This document shows, piece by piece, positions 39,901 through 50,539 of a DNA stretch of 64,000 bases (the stretch's first letter is position 1; every line of letters starts with the position of its first letter). Origin of the DNA: Cucumis sativus (Eukaryota; Streptophyta; Magnoliopsida; Cucurbitales; Cucurbitaceae). Below the pieces are notes generated by a model. The model had not been told where the DNA came from, did not search any database, and saw nothing but the letters and a program-made list of their open reading frames with translations. A program made the position numbers and the translations under genes. The stretch is taken from assembly GCF_000004075.3 (NCBI RefSeq), contig NC_026661.2, positions 21,852,307 through 21,916,306 of the forward strand. The letters are read 5' to 3'.

Positions 39901-42900
39901 TAAAGTAGAAAGCGTTAAAATAGATGACACACCCCAATGAAGTCTGACGTCTCCGTGTATTGATGGCAATTCAAAATGTGTAATTTTTTTTTCATGTGAG
40001 CACTCAAAAGTTGACAAATGGTAGTCTTCCCACCCCCAGTTTCACCAACCAAGAGAACAGGTTCACGGTTTCTGCCATTTCTATAGCATCGTTCCACAAG
40101 AAACCATAACCTTTGCATACTCTTAGTCAAGGTAATACTGCAATTAAAGATAAAAGTCAGGAAAATGGATCATCCAAGCTACCAGAACAAGGTGAAACAG
40201 GGTATTTGAGCACTTACTTTGGAAGAATTCTTGAAATTACCGCACCATCACTCATCCTAAATGAAAACTCCCCTCCATTAGGGTCCTGGAACAAGATTGT
40301 GGATACCCATTGTTCAGCGTAAGTTTGCAGTAATCAAATGAACAAACACATCATAGCATAACATCTGACTATCCAGTGCATTTTTATGATATACATTTAA
40401 TTATTATTCATTTTGGTTGGTCAACATAAAACATTCATGCTCTCCAAAATGTCTATCAATCATACATCAATTATCAAAACCACCAAACGAATACAGGTGC
40501 CAACAAGAATAAGCAAGGAGGAAGAAGCTTCCTATTACAAAAGCATAACGTGTATTTTAGTCTTAGTAATTCCTTTCTAACAAGTAAATATAGTATTTAG
40601 CCTGAGACGGATCCATTTTATTGAAAAATTATACTAGAAAAAAACACATACACAAACGAGAAAAATACCTGCTTATACAAGTCATCAATCACAAGTTTAA
40701 CTCGGAGATTTCTTTCCAAAACATCTCGTACTACTGATTTCTCATCCAGATCGCGTAATCGCTCTGCTAAAAGATAATAACCATCTCTAGCTAAATCTTC
40801 GTACGAACATCCAAATTCCTTAAAACGATATGCCCAACGAAACAAATCTCGGGGTGTTATAAATCCGTGCTTTCCAGAAAATACTTTACTACGTTGCCTG
40901 AATAACTGCAATTCCTTCATCACATCTACCATTTTTTTAGCATAGTTTTGGGGGATTTCACACCTTTTCTCTACTATTGTGCTCAACTCGTCTTCTGGAA
41001 TTTCATCCACATGGATCTCCACAAAACGATTGCGAAAAGCTCGAGAAAGCATTTTACGACCACCATAGAAAGTGGGAGGGTTTTGGGTGGCAAAGAGCAT
41101 AAAATCTGGATGTGCCTGTATAGTTTCCCTAAGTTCAGGTACAAAAAGTTCCCTATTGTCATCAAGTAGCCTATTCAATGCTTCAAGAACATCAGATGGA
41201 GCCAAGTTAAGTTCATCGAGGACTATCCAATAACCATTCCTTACGGCCTTAACTAGCATACCCTCTTGAAACACAAGATTGCCCGAAGAATCAGTTAGGT
41301 AAGAGCCTAGATATTCCTGCAAATCCGTGTGCTCATGATTATTGATCCTTACAAATTCATGGCCCGTAAGTGCAGCAAGGTACTTAACTAAACTAGTTTT
41401 CCCACTCGAAGTGGGTCCTTGCAGAAGAACAGGATATCGTTTAATCAGCACAGCACGTGCCAAGTTCCTAAGATGCTCCTTGACACTCTTAGTCAATACA
41501 TAATTCTCAGAAAGCTCAGGACGGATATCCTTTTTTGGGGATAAGTAAGCATCAAAAGATAGGAAAGGAGGTAACTTTCCCCCCAACAAATGTGATAAAA
41601 TCAACTGATTCACTATCTGTGAACTCGGATTATCCAACATAGTCAAGAAAAACATACAAAATCCGTCATATAGTGCTCTGAGAAAGCCAAAACGCCTTTC
41701 AGCTTTTCTAGTGTATTCCAGAGCACGGTAAAGTGACCGTAAACTATATTGTGGCTTCTGATTAGCACCATCTTGTAGCCTCTCTTCTGAACCCTTTTTT
41801 ACTGCTTTATAGAAATATACAATTCGATTTACTAGTTCCCGATTAGATTGGCAGTCATCCATGAATTGATTAACGAATAAAGCCAAATCCTCATCATCTA
41901 GAACATCATCCACAAAGTACTCTGTAAACCTACTCCTAAGAGAGACAGGCAAATCACGCTTTCCAGCATCGGTTGCAGGATTCATACAGGCAAATATTCG
42001 AAAATTTGGATGTCGGGATATGTAGGTGACATCACCTCTTTCAGCCAAACAGAGTGAGCTAGTATCCCCTTCAAGAACTCCAATGACTCTCTGCAAAGTC
42101 TCAGGCGGTGCCAAATTAATCTCATCAAGTAAAATCCATTCTCCATTTCTAAGTGCAGTAACAAAAGCTCCTTCAACAAATGAAAAAACCATTCCAGACG
42201 ATGCATCAATCTGCACATTTGCAGCATCAAGCTTCAAAGAAAAATTTTCCCAAGCTTTAATCGAATCTTCAACAATTGGCTTCTTCCGTTTTTTATCAGA
42301 ACTAGCTCGCCCCACTTCAACTGACTTCTTGAAAAATTTAACACCTTTCTCAAACCCAGATAGTAGCATTTTCCAATTCTTATCTCCAAAATGCTTCTGC
42401 AAATGAGCTAAAAATTCGACATTGACCTGAATTTTAAAACGGAACATGTTAATTAGGATTACAATATAAGACTCGCAACCACAAAAGGAGAGACTTAATA
42501 ATTAAGAATACCTTAAGAGAGAATGTTTTTGAAAAGAGATCCTCAAACTCCTTATAAAGGGAAAAGCATATAAACCGAGCATCAATAGGTTTAAAACCAC
42601 CTAACAAATCTGCGACGTCACTTTGCTGGCTCAAATTCTGAAACAACACAGTAATAACTCAAAAATTTGTCTACTGAAAAAGTTAACAGATGGAAAAAGA
42701 CTATTAAAAAAAAAAAGGAAAGAAAGAAAGATAAAGAAGCATTTTACCAAAACAGTAAAATTATGACCAATCCTTCTTGCCAAGCTCTGGACAAGCGTAG
42801 TCTTCCCCGTACCAGTTTCACCAACCAGAAGGACAGGTTCATTATACTTAATAGAACAAGCTATTCTCTCAAGCATGTGCAAAGAACTACGAATCTCAAC

Positions 42901-45900
42901 AAAAGGCTGCACTACATGTTTCGACTGCAAAGCAGACATAAAAATAAGCAAAGAACATAACATATAGGAGAAAAAACTAAATAAATAAACTTAACAGTTG
43001 GTTGAACTCGTTGAATATCAACTCGGCCAACTCTTAACTCTGTGATTAAATCCTGCAGTATATTTGCAAAAAACAGAAGAAAGTATATGTCATTCTAAAG
43101 GTAAAGACGAATGCAATGCAATGCAATAAATCAAATAAAAGCTCCTCCAACATAAGCAAAAAATGATGCATGAAACATTAAATGGCTTTTCACCTGAATT
43201 GCAGGTTTATATTGTGGGTACAGTGTCCCAGGTACTGAAGCATCTCCTAACCATAACTTAGCTATTTCCTTCATAATAGTCAACCGGTTCTCCGGCGAAG
43301 TTGAGAAAGCAGCAAATATATCAATTGCCTAGAATCAGATCACAAGTTAACCGATTTTCTATGGCAACACAACTTTTATAAGAATAAAAAGCTAGCACAG
43401 ATATGAAGCATCAAACCTCATGATAAATGGACTGGCATTGATAAGCTGAAAAACCATCACCCATAAAACTGAAACCTAAACCTACAATGCGTTTGCACCA
43501 CTTAAGAAGATCCCTGTCATGAAGCATAACAACCAATTAAATTCAGATAACACCAAGCATCACGCAGAAAAGATTCAAAAAAGTACCTCAATGAGAACCG
43601 GTTTGGATAACTAACAGAGGCAGATTCTTCGCAGCGGAATCCTAGAAGTTGTTGGCTACAAGAATTCACCTTTTCCAAGGTTTCTACAAAGCAAAAGAGA
43701 AAAAGAACGGTTATCCACAAATAACTCATAGGCAATGAAAGGCAAGGTTAAGAAAGCCTTGTATAAAAATTATAACTCACCAACTAGTTTTGAAGCAATA
43801 GACTCAAGAATTGGATACTGAGTTTTAACTATACTCTGCATGTCCTCGTTGTTTGGAGATCCAATCATCACTTTCCTCCAAAGCATACCGATTGTACCTC
43901 CACCTGCCACCAAAAAAAAAAAAGAACAGAAAAATCACTTCTTAAGAACTTCTTCAATCAACAAAACGATGCAGATAAAATATGCAAAACCTTAGTAAAG
44001 AAAAACTATGTGAATCTATTTATCAAAGAGAGCAAGAAAGGGAATGGGTGGAAGGAGGAACAGAGGGCAGCTAAATTTTGTCAACAAATTACTTGAAATA
44101 TAACATAGACTATATAGTAAAGGCATGTCCATGATATATAACTCCACACAGAAAGACTCCAAACCTCTCTAGTTTTCAAAAAACTTGTGCACGTGTTTGT
44201 GTGTGTGAGAGAGAGAGAGAGAGAGACAAAACAGAGGACTGAAACCCAAAGAATTCAGAGACGTGGACGGAGGAGAAACTGGTACCAATGGTAATTGTTC
44301 AAGCATTGCAACCATGACCTATAATCGGATACAGGGCTCTACAACTGAACTTAATAACATCATCAGTCCTACAGTTACTGTCATTATTTTTGGGCTTATG
44401 TGTGAAGCATTGCATTAGTGCAATGAATTTTTTTATTTTAGAAACACACAAACACAAAGTATTGGAACTCCAAACAATGTTCTAAATGTTTCATAATCAA
44501 ATGCAAGTAGTTGAGTGTTTACAATGGATAAAATATTTACCCAGCAAAAATTGCAGAAACAAAATTGACAAGGACATCAAAATTAAACTATATTAGTTAA
44601 CAAACCTTCTTTATTGCGAAATTGATCAAGTCTAAAGGCCGATATGGTAGCAAAAAGCCTAAAATTTTCAGCCACTCTTATTTCCTGCAAACGAACCCAA
44701 AATTTTTGAACACAAGGAAGAAAACGTAGAATAAAAAAGAAAAGGCATCATAGAGGTGGAAATATGAAAAATAAACAAATAAATAACAATAAACCCCTAA
44801 AGCCACATACCTTGGAGGCCTCTTTTTATGAGAAACAAATAATTGAAACTAACGAGAAACAGATACGTTTGGAAGTTTTAAAGACCTCCAAATTAATGAT
44901 CTAAATCGATCCAAATATATTCAAGGAACTCAGAGACAATCGTGTAAAATTTACCCATTCACGAAAAATACAAAAAACAAAAATGAGAACAACATTAAGG
45001 ACAGCAATAATATCGCCAGCATGAATATCGAACTCAGTGGAAAAAAGAAAAAGAAAATACCTCCCCACCCACACCCAGTTGAAAATAAAAATAAAAACAT
45101 TAAGGACTGCAATCATATTTTGCTTTTGGGTAAAAAAAAAACATTCCATTGATAATACTAGTTAGCATGAATGCTGAACCAATGGAGAAAAGAAAAATAA
45201 AATACCTCCCCACGCCCAGTTGAAAATGTGTTTCCACCTTCTAGTAATGGTAATAAAATGGACTGCACATCAGATGGTGCTTTGTCTACATCCTCAAAAA
45301 CAACCCAGAGCCCGTTCTGAACAGCCTGAGATATAAAAAGAATGACAGAAGAGTTGAAATGATAAACATATATGAAAGCAGAATGAATGTCTTGATACGA
45401 TAACTAAACACACCTGTGTAAGTGAACCAGGCTGCCATCTGAACTCACCAGGACGTTCAGCACAAACGTAACTTCCAATCAACATCTTACCATCAATTTG
45501 GTCATCCATGTGGATAAAAAGAACTGAAGAGGAGGGGGGTGGGGGGGGTGTCAGGACCGCAGAGGAAAGAAGTAAGACGGGTGGAAAAATAAATAAAGTG
45601 GGGAGCAAAATAGTCAGTCAAGTCTCAAACAAAGAATCAAGGAAGTTTTAAATTAAAAATTGACAACCCAAAGCTATTTATATCCCATAAATCATGTTGT
45701 AAACAGAAATCTAAAATGACTAAGAAATTCAACCATCCCCAACTTATGAGTTCAAAAAGAAAATGCTCCATAAAGGTTTAGACAGTAACGGGAATCAATG
45801 TCTGAACCAGTTTTGACGACAATACAAAAAAACTAAGAGAAGTTACCAAAAAACTACGAGTAGGATAAGAAAAGGTTACCATAAAATATACAAACAAGAT

Positions 45901-48900
45901 AAAGAATATGCAGATGCAAACATACAAACTTGAACAAAATTGCCAAGACACAAAGCAGGAGATGTGAAGCTTATAAAGAGATCATGTCTACTGAACCATA
46001 AAAACAATTACTACCTTGGTTATGGCTGTCACTGGCTATCTTATTTATGAGAGCCGATTTCCCAGCTCCAGGGGGACCATACAAAAGAACTGGCCACTTT
46101 TGACTCAGTGCCAACATAATCATCTCATAACCTTTCTTTATAGATGATGTCATAAAAAATGAATTCTCAGCCTTCGGACTGCCCCTGTGTGAAGTAAATC
46201 ATTGTCTCAAATATAAAGAAAGAAACAAAGAAAAGGAATCCCAAAATTATTGCTAACGAGAAAATACAGGATCAAAATAATGCAAACTCTTCTTCTGTTC
46301 TTGACAACAGAGAGAAAAAAAAACAATTTACTTTTTTTAAAAAATGAAACAGAACTTACTAAGTAGGCTAAATTGAAGTGTCATAGTGTTACCATGTAGC
46401 AAGTCGTTGACTTCTAATTGGTCGTTCAATCTCATCATGATTCGAGAGAATGGCAGGACCACAGAAGCTAGAATTGGCAAGCAGGCAGTTTTCTGAGTCA
46501 AAATCAGTTTTCATGCCTTGAGAAACCGATTCCTTCACAAATAACTCAGCATAGGAGCCAGCCTTCTCCATGGATACATCCTGACAGAATTCTTCCCATC
46601 TGCAAAAAAAAAAATTATTGAAATGAGAGCATTTCATTGAGAAAAAATGAAAGATCACACGAGCACACAAAAAACCAAGCCCCAAAAGACAGGGGACCCC
46701 CACTACAGGAAGGGGGCCCAGCTACTGCAAATGAAAGGGGCAACATGAAGCATATAGAAGCAATTTTTGTTATATAACAGAAACCAGCAAGGTTAAGAGC
46801 AAACCGCAGTAAGCAAGCTAATGTTTCTTCAGACCCAGACAACAAATTTGTGGTTGCTTCATAACCCAAATTAAGCAAAATTGATAGTATCTGTATCCCG
46901 CACCATCTTATGTCCGGTAAAAGTAAAAATCTTGCATTATCAAGGTCAATGTTTGGTAGCTGCTTCATAAAGTCCAAGAAACACGACCAATCCCATAGTT
47001 GAGTAAAAGTTTCAGGCTCCACCAGTAGAAGGCGATAAGACAACCGAACAGCAAGCAATCCACCCTAGATAAGGAAAAATCAACAGGTGACTAATGTTCT
47101 TGAAAGATATAGTAGTATGACTTAGTATGACTTACATTCTTGGAGAAAAACGAATAGCCAGGCAGAGAAATTATGGATTATTGGATTAAAGTCTTGTTCA
47201 TACATATAAATATATATATAAGAAACAGGATTTATAGCCAAAAAGAAAATGAGAATGCACCTTATAGGTTGGGGGATAGAAAAGAAAATCCCATTTAAAA
47301 AGGAAATTACAAGTTAATAAAAAAAACACCAAGAGTACTGATGTAACTATGTAAGAAGACTAAGGGTTAATTGGGTAATTAGGACATATTCTAGGTTAAT
47401 TCCCTTTTTACCCCCAATTGTAATAGAACTCTATAAATAGGAGACTTCTCTTGTATGAAACATATTATTCATTCTAATAAAAAATCCATAGTCTTGGTTC
47501 TTGGTTCTTGGAGGACTTCTCCTAGAGGTTACTTAGATTACATCAATTACACAGTGCAATATAAATGAAGTCTTTCTGTTTCTTGGGTAGAATTCTTTGG
47601 TTTTAACCCGTCCAAGTAAGCCGTAATAACACTCTATCCACACAACTTCAAAAGTTTAAGTGAATATTCTAATAAAATCCATCAACATAAGAGTTCACAC
47701 TCGCTCAATCAGTGTTGGTAACATCCCTGCATATTTCCATTCTATCTTTAAAATCCCTAACAAAGTAGCTAAACGGTGGGAATGAATATTAGAGAGTTTC
47801 TGTTGGAGGGGAAATAGAAAGAGGAAACACGGTTACTCCACCTTCGGAGGCTGGCACCTTGATCATTGGTAATGAGACTTCATTAGCAAAGAGGATTCAA
47901 GACACCCTGCAGAAGGTGAACCCCTTTAGTATATTAATTCGAGAAAGTATGAGAAAGACTATCTGCTAGTTAACTGGATGGGATTGTTATTATGAAAATC
48001 ACAAAATCACCCAGGAGTGTTCGCTCTTCAAAATGGCTTGCAAGGGTATCTGGTTAAATTATGGCAGCACAAATGGCTGATAAGGTCTTAAAATATTTTT
48101 CTTTATGGCATGCCAAAAATTATGCATATGTTCAACTGCTGAATTCATGAGGCCAGAGAATGGAACCTTTGCTTTACAAATTCAAATGAGGGAGAGAGAG
48201 AGAGAGAGAGTGGAAAGGGCATGTTTGCCTGAAATATTCAAAAGTTCATTCCAAATGCTTCAAGGTATAATTCTTTGAACTTGAAGAATTCTGGTCAATT
48301 ATAATAAATCATTATCCTATAGAAGCAGATAAAATCTGAATTGCAGAAGAAGACAAAGGAGATGCTACAAGTTGTTGAAGAATTAAAAACTCCGTCATTT
48401 ATTGGGAGGCCCGTTTTTGAAATCTCAATATCAGTTCCTATGGTTAAATGCAGTTAAAGTTATTCTTGCGGAGATTTAGTTTGAAAGAATCAGCATGTTT
48501 TGCCAGAAAAGTCTCTTCTTCGGTTTGATCAGTTTGAGTTCCCCTAGATTAAAGCCTCCTCTTGGTGCTTTTTCTCCAAATCGTTTGCAGCATTCTCTAT
48601 TCAAGATTTGTGTTTAATTTGGAATGTCTTTGTTTTCCTTGGTTTGTTCATATGTACTATGGTAATTTCCTTCTCTTCTTATTTTTTACTTTGTATTTTG
48701 AGCATTAATCTCTTTTCATTAAATAAATGAAAAGTTTCATTTCATTTTTAAAAAAAATCAATAAATTACTGTTCTTAAACTCACATCCTTGGCTGTAGTG
48801 TCTGCAAGTTTTTAAGGTGCCCTTGGCAGGGATGGAACTGTTCGTTTTTTCTTTTTTTCTCATGAAAACCAACTCATTAAGAAATATGCTAATCGTATTC

Positions 48901-49864
48901 AGAATGAAGACAAATAAGCTCATTATAAATCTTCTATAAAACGCACAAGCACGCAATCAGAATAGATACCTTGTTATAAACCTCAGAACTTGCTCCTTTG
49001 ACCACAATACGGTGAAAAGGGCATGGAGCAAACTTGAAATAATTTAAAATAGTCCTGTGCAAATAGAAAATAACATATATTACAGGGCATATTGACCATG
49101 GAAAACATGAACGCACACATCAAACTAGACAGACCCTAAAAGCTACAAATCCAAAATCCAGCAGAGTAACTGACAAACCTTAATAAGAAAGGGGCTAAAT
49201 CAAGGGCACGACAGAATGCTAGACAAGCAAGCTCGTGAAGATCAACCCCCCTCCCTCTCTGATCATAAAACGAAATTATATTGACCACTCCATCCAGCTC
49301 CTTTTCATGAATTTCTGAGTATGTGGAGTTTGATCTTAAATTGGGAACATGCCTTAACAGTCCAATTACCCTATCCACGATCTTTTGAGCTACTGGACGG
49401 AAACAACCTAGTAAACATACTGAATAATTTGGATTCAAAAACAGCTCAGCCAAAAGACTCAAAACTTCCTCTTCAGTTACTCCATATCCCTACAAAAATC
49501 AGAGAACAGGAGTGATATATTAAGATGTGATTAGAGGCAGAGAAACAAATTCTTAACAGCAACTTCTCATATCGATCAGAGGCAAAGAGCCTTGTTGTGT
49601 CCATTCATTGAAATAGCATTCAAAAGTAACAATATCAAAATTGTTGTCTCGCTAAAAAATTCGAGAAACCCTTTAAAAATGTATATCAAAAGGTGAAAAA
49701 TAAAATGTTTGTACTCAAACTAATCAAACATCACATGCATGTGTGATAAACAAAAATACCTTTCTAATAATCGTTTCAAACGGAGATTGGTGTGTAAGAG
49801 ATGGGCAACGGGAAAGAAATCTTTCCACTGCGGATTCAAGTTTGAAACTACCATCAATGGCCAT
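14667..49864 (-). CDS. MDN1: Midasin (MDN1/Rea1), dynein-like AAA ATPase of 60S assembly
   Basis: Giant six-AAA ATPase that pulls assembly factors (in plants NLE and the PES/BOP complex) off pre-60S particles in nucleolus and nucleoplasm. I chained 77 coding exons from ATG 49864 (MAIDGSFKLE) to TAA 14667, always in phase, giving 5,427 aa. This matches the roughly 5,400 aa of Arabidopsis MDN1. Order: N-terminal domain (about 1-330), six AAA modules (about 331-2500), long helical linker (about 2500-4560), Asp/Glu-rich region (about 4560-5150) and C-terminal MIDAS domain (about 5190-5427). Walker A motifs start near residues 359, 687, 1090, 1393, 1807 and 2117. All introns are GT-AG except intron 58, which is GC-AG. 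Exon coordinates are given in the part entries below. The weakest junction is the exon 70 acceptor, where other AG sites exist. Confidence 0.96.
16006..17706 (-). other. MDN1: MDN1 exon 72: Asp/Glu-rich region
   Basis: One 1,701-nt exon (567 codons) is dominated by Glu, Asp, Asn and Ser, with runs such as EHSDEEEDNEDEGNEQLES and DVQDEMEDEDAEEYGFVSEL. It ends in a more ordered segment (ATALWRKYELRTTRLSQELA) that leads into the MIDAS domain. The flexible acidic tether is a hallmark of midasins. Its complement gives long Ser-rich open frames on the plus strand, which are shadows. Confidence 0.95.
22924..23330 (+). mobile_element. LTR-like fragment in MDN1 intron 55
   Basis: The sequence opens with TGTTAG and carries the 33-bp tandem repeats described separately. 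It then has a perfect TATAAATA box (ending 23100), followed about 170 bp later by AATAAAA (about 23268), and finishes with pyrimidine-rich and ATTG-rich text. That order (TG start, U3 repeats, TATA, polyadenylation signal) is the anatomy of a Copia-type LTR in plus orientation, antisense to MDN1. No internal retrovirus-like domain, primer-binding site or clean target duplication is visible, so a solo or truncated LTR is likely. The right boundary is uncertain. Confidence 0.5.
22942..23039. repeat. 33-bp tandem repeat, three copies
   Basis: Copies at 22942-22973 (32 bp, diverged), 22974-23006 and 23007-23039. The second and third are identical; the core is tttttacaatatagtagaaa followed by agggaagagagga. 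They sit in the U3-like part of the LTR-like fragment, where enhancer repeats are common. Confidence 0.95.
29171..29978. mobile_element. 808-bp inverted-repeat transposon (MULE-like, non-autonomous) in MDN1 intron 38
   Basis: The left end (29171 to about 29281) and the reverse complement of the right end (29978-29875) align over about 104-110 bp. Both contain GAAAATTGC, CAAACCACC, GATCAATTAG and TTATTAAGTGTTGCAA in the same order. Long terminal inverted repeats with a unique interior of about 590 bp fit a Mutator-like non-autonomous element. The interior is C-rich on the plus strand, has a 21-bp direct repeat (29493-29513 and 29542-29562) and a 102-codon open frame (29528-29836) without family resemblance. 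Its base composition differs from the flanking intron, so it may be captured host sequence (Pack-MULE). No clean 9-bp target duplication is seen. Confidence 0.75.
35800..36150. repeat. Dispersed repeat relic in MDN1 intron 25
   Basis: The 991-bp intron 25 (35641-36631) contains cgcctaggctcaagctgcag and atgcctcatacgcatgtctt. Further on it has gagtgcgcctcacaac and tgccttgcacataagcccta. These GCGCCT/CTCAAG/GCCTTG phrases are common in dispersed plant repeats. No ends can be defined. The rest of the intron shows nothing more. Confidence 0.35.
38273..39366. other. MDN1 intron 21 (1.1 kb) with a possible retroelement 3' tail
   Basis: Most of the intron is plain AT-rich sequence. Around 39236-39345, plus strand, the text reads like the 3' untranslated tail of a retroelement or transcript, ending in caaagaggttatctcc followed by ttttcaaaaaaaa. 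A weaker relative occurs in intron 3 near 48.7 kb. No coding sequence is seen. Confidence 0.35.
40669..46184 (-). other. MDN1: MDN1 exons 6-17: AAA1, AAA2 and AAA3
   Basis: Exons: 46184-46015, 45523-45414, 45325-45206, 44684-44606, 43903-43781, 43683-43587, 43513-43417, 43328-43194, 43052-42996, 42924-42748, 42637-42512, 42426-40669. AAA1 has Walker A GPPGAGKS and Walker B WVVFEDVD. AAA2 has GETGTGKTT and WILLDEIN. AAA3 has GPTSSGKTS and WIVLDELN with FATQNPPTFYGGRK. Exon 17 (1,758 nt) carries the AAA2 Walker B, with arginine-rich sensor region MNPATDAGKRDLPVSLRSRF, and all of AAA3. A basic KKRKKP patch (about residues 798-803) could be a nuclear signal. Confidence 0.93.
45530..45549. other. 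G-run (plus strand) / C-tract next to MDN1 exon 7 acceptor
   Basis: Two runs of 6 and 8 G (gaggggggtggggggggtg) on the plus strand end about 6 bp upstream of exon 7 (starts 45523). In the MDN1 transcript this is an almost pure C polypyrimidine tract leading to CTCTTCAG. Plant tracts are normally U-rich, so this one is unusual and could form an i-motif or G-rich structure in DNA. Confidence 0.8.
46393..49864 (-). other. MDN1: MDN1 exons 1-5: N-terminal domain
   Basis: Exons (minus strand, high to low): 49864-49760, 49489-49179, 49054-48970, 47064-46805, 46599-46393, coding residues 1 to about 322. Recognisable plant-midasin phrases include VDRVIGLLRHVPNL, RVDLHELACLAFCRAL-like text (here GRGVDLHELACLAFCRAL), LLVEPETFTQLWDWSCFLD and RWEEFCQD. 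In yeast Rea1 the N-terminal domain anchors the AAA ring to the pre-60S particle. The 1.9-kb intron 3 holds repeat relics. Confidence 0.9.
47065..48969. other. MDN1 intron 3 (1.9 kb), repeat-rich
   Basis: The largest MDN1 intron. About 47336-47530 has LTR-like plus-strand anatomy: a TATAAATAG box (47432-47440), then gagacttctcttgtatgaaa and an AATAAAAAA signal (about 47476). A GA microsatellite lies near 48190-48210. About 48600-48765 looks like a transcript 3' end (ttttcattaaataaatgaaa, then an A-rich tail). No intact open frame with transposon motifs is seen, so these are degraded insertions. Confidence 0.45.
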
Positions 49865-49892
49865 TGAAACAAAATATCTCCTGGCTCAAAAA

Positions 49893-50364
49893 TCTGTAAT
49901 AATAAATATACAACTGATAAGTATGAAACGTATCAACAAATATAATTGATAAATAGTGCCAAATATCTATAATTTAAATTGTAAGGATAACGAATTCCAA
50001 AGCCAAATCTCCAGTCTCCCCAGCTTCAATCTGTTCATGTTACAAAATCAAACAATCAATAACGCGTCAAAGGAAAATTTCACATGAACAAATTCCCCAT
50101 TAAATAAATACAAAAATACATAAATTTAAAAAAAAAAATGCACCATAAAAGCGGCTTAAACCATGCTTCATATAAATTTCAACATCTCCTTGGGACTACA
50201 TGTTTATACGAAGTAATGAATAAAAAGGCATATATGTGTGTGTGTCTTGTCAATCCAGTCCGACGATGAGAAACAAACAAAAAAATGGAAAAACCTTTAA
50301 ACCCAAGTAACCATAACAGAGGGCGAGAAACAAAACAAAAAAGAAAGAGAGAGATAGAGAAACC
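49893..50364 (-). other. MDN1: MDN1 5' leader intron
   Basis: On the minus strand an acceptor TTATTACAG/A (exon resumes at 49893) lies 29 bp upstream of the start codon. A donor TTTAAAG/GTTTCTC ends a leader exon at 50364-50365. A near-copy of that donor (TTTAAAG/GTTTTTC, exon end 50295) lies about 69 bp downstream. The intron is therefore about 400-470 nt, depending on the donor used. Start and usage of the leader exon are inferred. Confidence 0.6.
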
Positions 50365-50365
50365 T

Positions 50366-50389
50366 TTAAACCGAGAAGCAAGTAACCAT
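50366..50389 (-). other. Seven-codon uORF in MDN1 leader
   Basis: Reading from ATG 50389, the leader gives MVTCFSV and a stop directly before the inferred splice donor. The duplicated copy downstream of it also contains a micro-uORF (MVTWV-stop, about 50313-50296). Such micro-uORFs can lower translation of the main frame. It is relevant only if transcription starts upstream of 50389, which is likely but unproven. Confidence 0.45.
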
Positions 50390-50523
50390 AATGGAAGGGA
50401 AACGCAGCTGGTCTGATCGAGTTTCAGTCGCCGGAGTCGTCTGACCGGAGGGGAGCAGCCGGACGTTGAGTATTGGAGAGAACTATATGAGAGTGAATAG
50501 AGTTGGGGTTTATTTTGCCGAAA

Positions 50524-50536
50524 GGGTTTAGGGTTT
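50524..50536 (-). promoter_or_regulatory. MDN1: Telo-box AAACCCTAAACCC upstream of MDN1
   Basis: The complement of gggtttagggttt contains AAACCCTAA, the plant telo-box found near transcription starts of ribosomal-protein and ribosome-biogenesis genes. It is about 660 bp upstream of the ATG and about 160 bp upstream of the leader splice donor, a plausible promoter-proximal position. Confidence 0.5.
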
Positions 50537-50539
50537 TAT

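Larger units (their letters stand above)
31563..40285 (-). other. MDN1: MDN1 exons 18-34: AAA4, AAA5, AAA6 and start of linker
   Basis: Exons: 40285-40218, 40137-39933, 39834-39736, 39663-39367, 38272-38079, 37998-37944, 37698-37548, 36705-36632, 35640-35493, 35366-35268, 35182-35082, 34990-34901, 34827-34762, 34653-34489, 34400-34193, 34112-33235, 33143-31563. AAA4 has GETGGGKTT and FLIDEISLADDS, with MNPGGDYGKKELSPALRNRF. AAA5 has GSPGVGKTS and WVLLDELNLAP, with CQNPSYQGGGRKGLPKSFLN. AAA6 has GPSSSGKTS, but its Walker B position reads WIILKNANSC, with no acidic residue. Exon 21 was started at 39663 rather than 39644 because only that acceptor keeps the reading phase. Confidence 0.92.
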
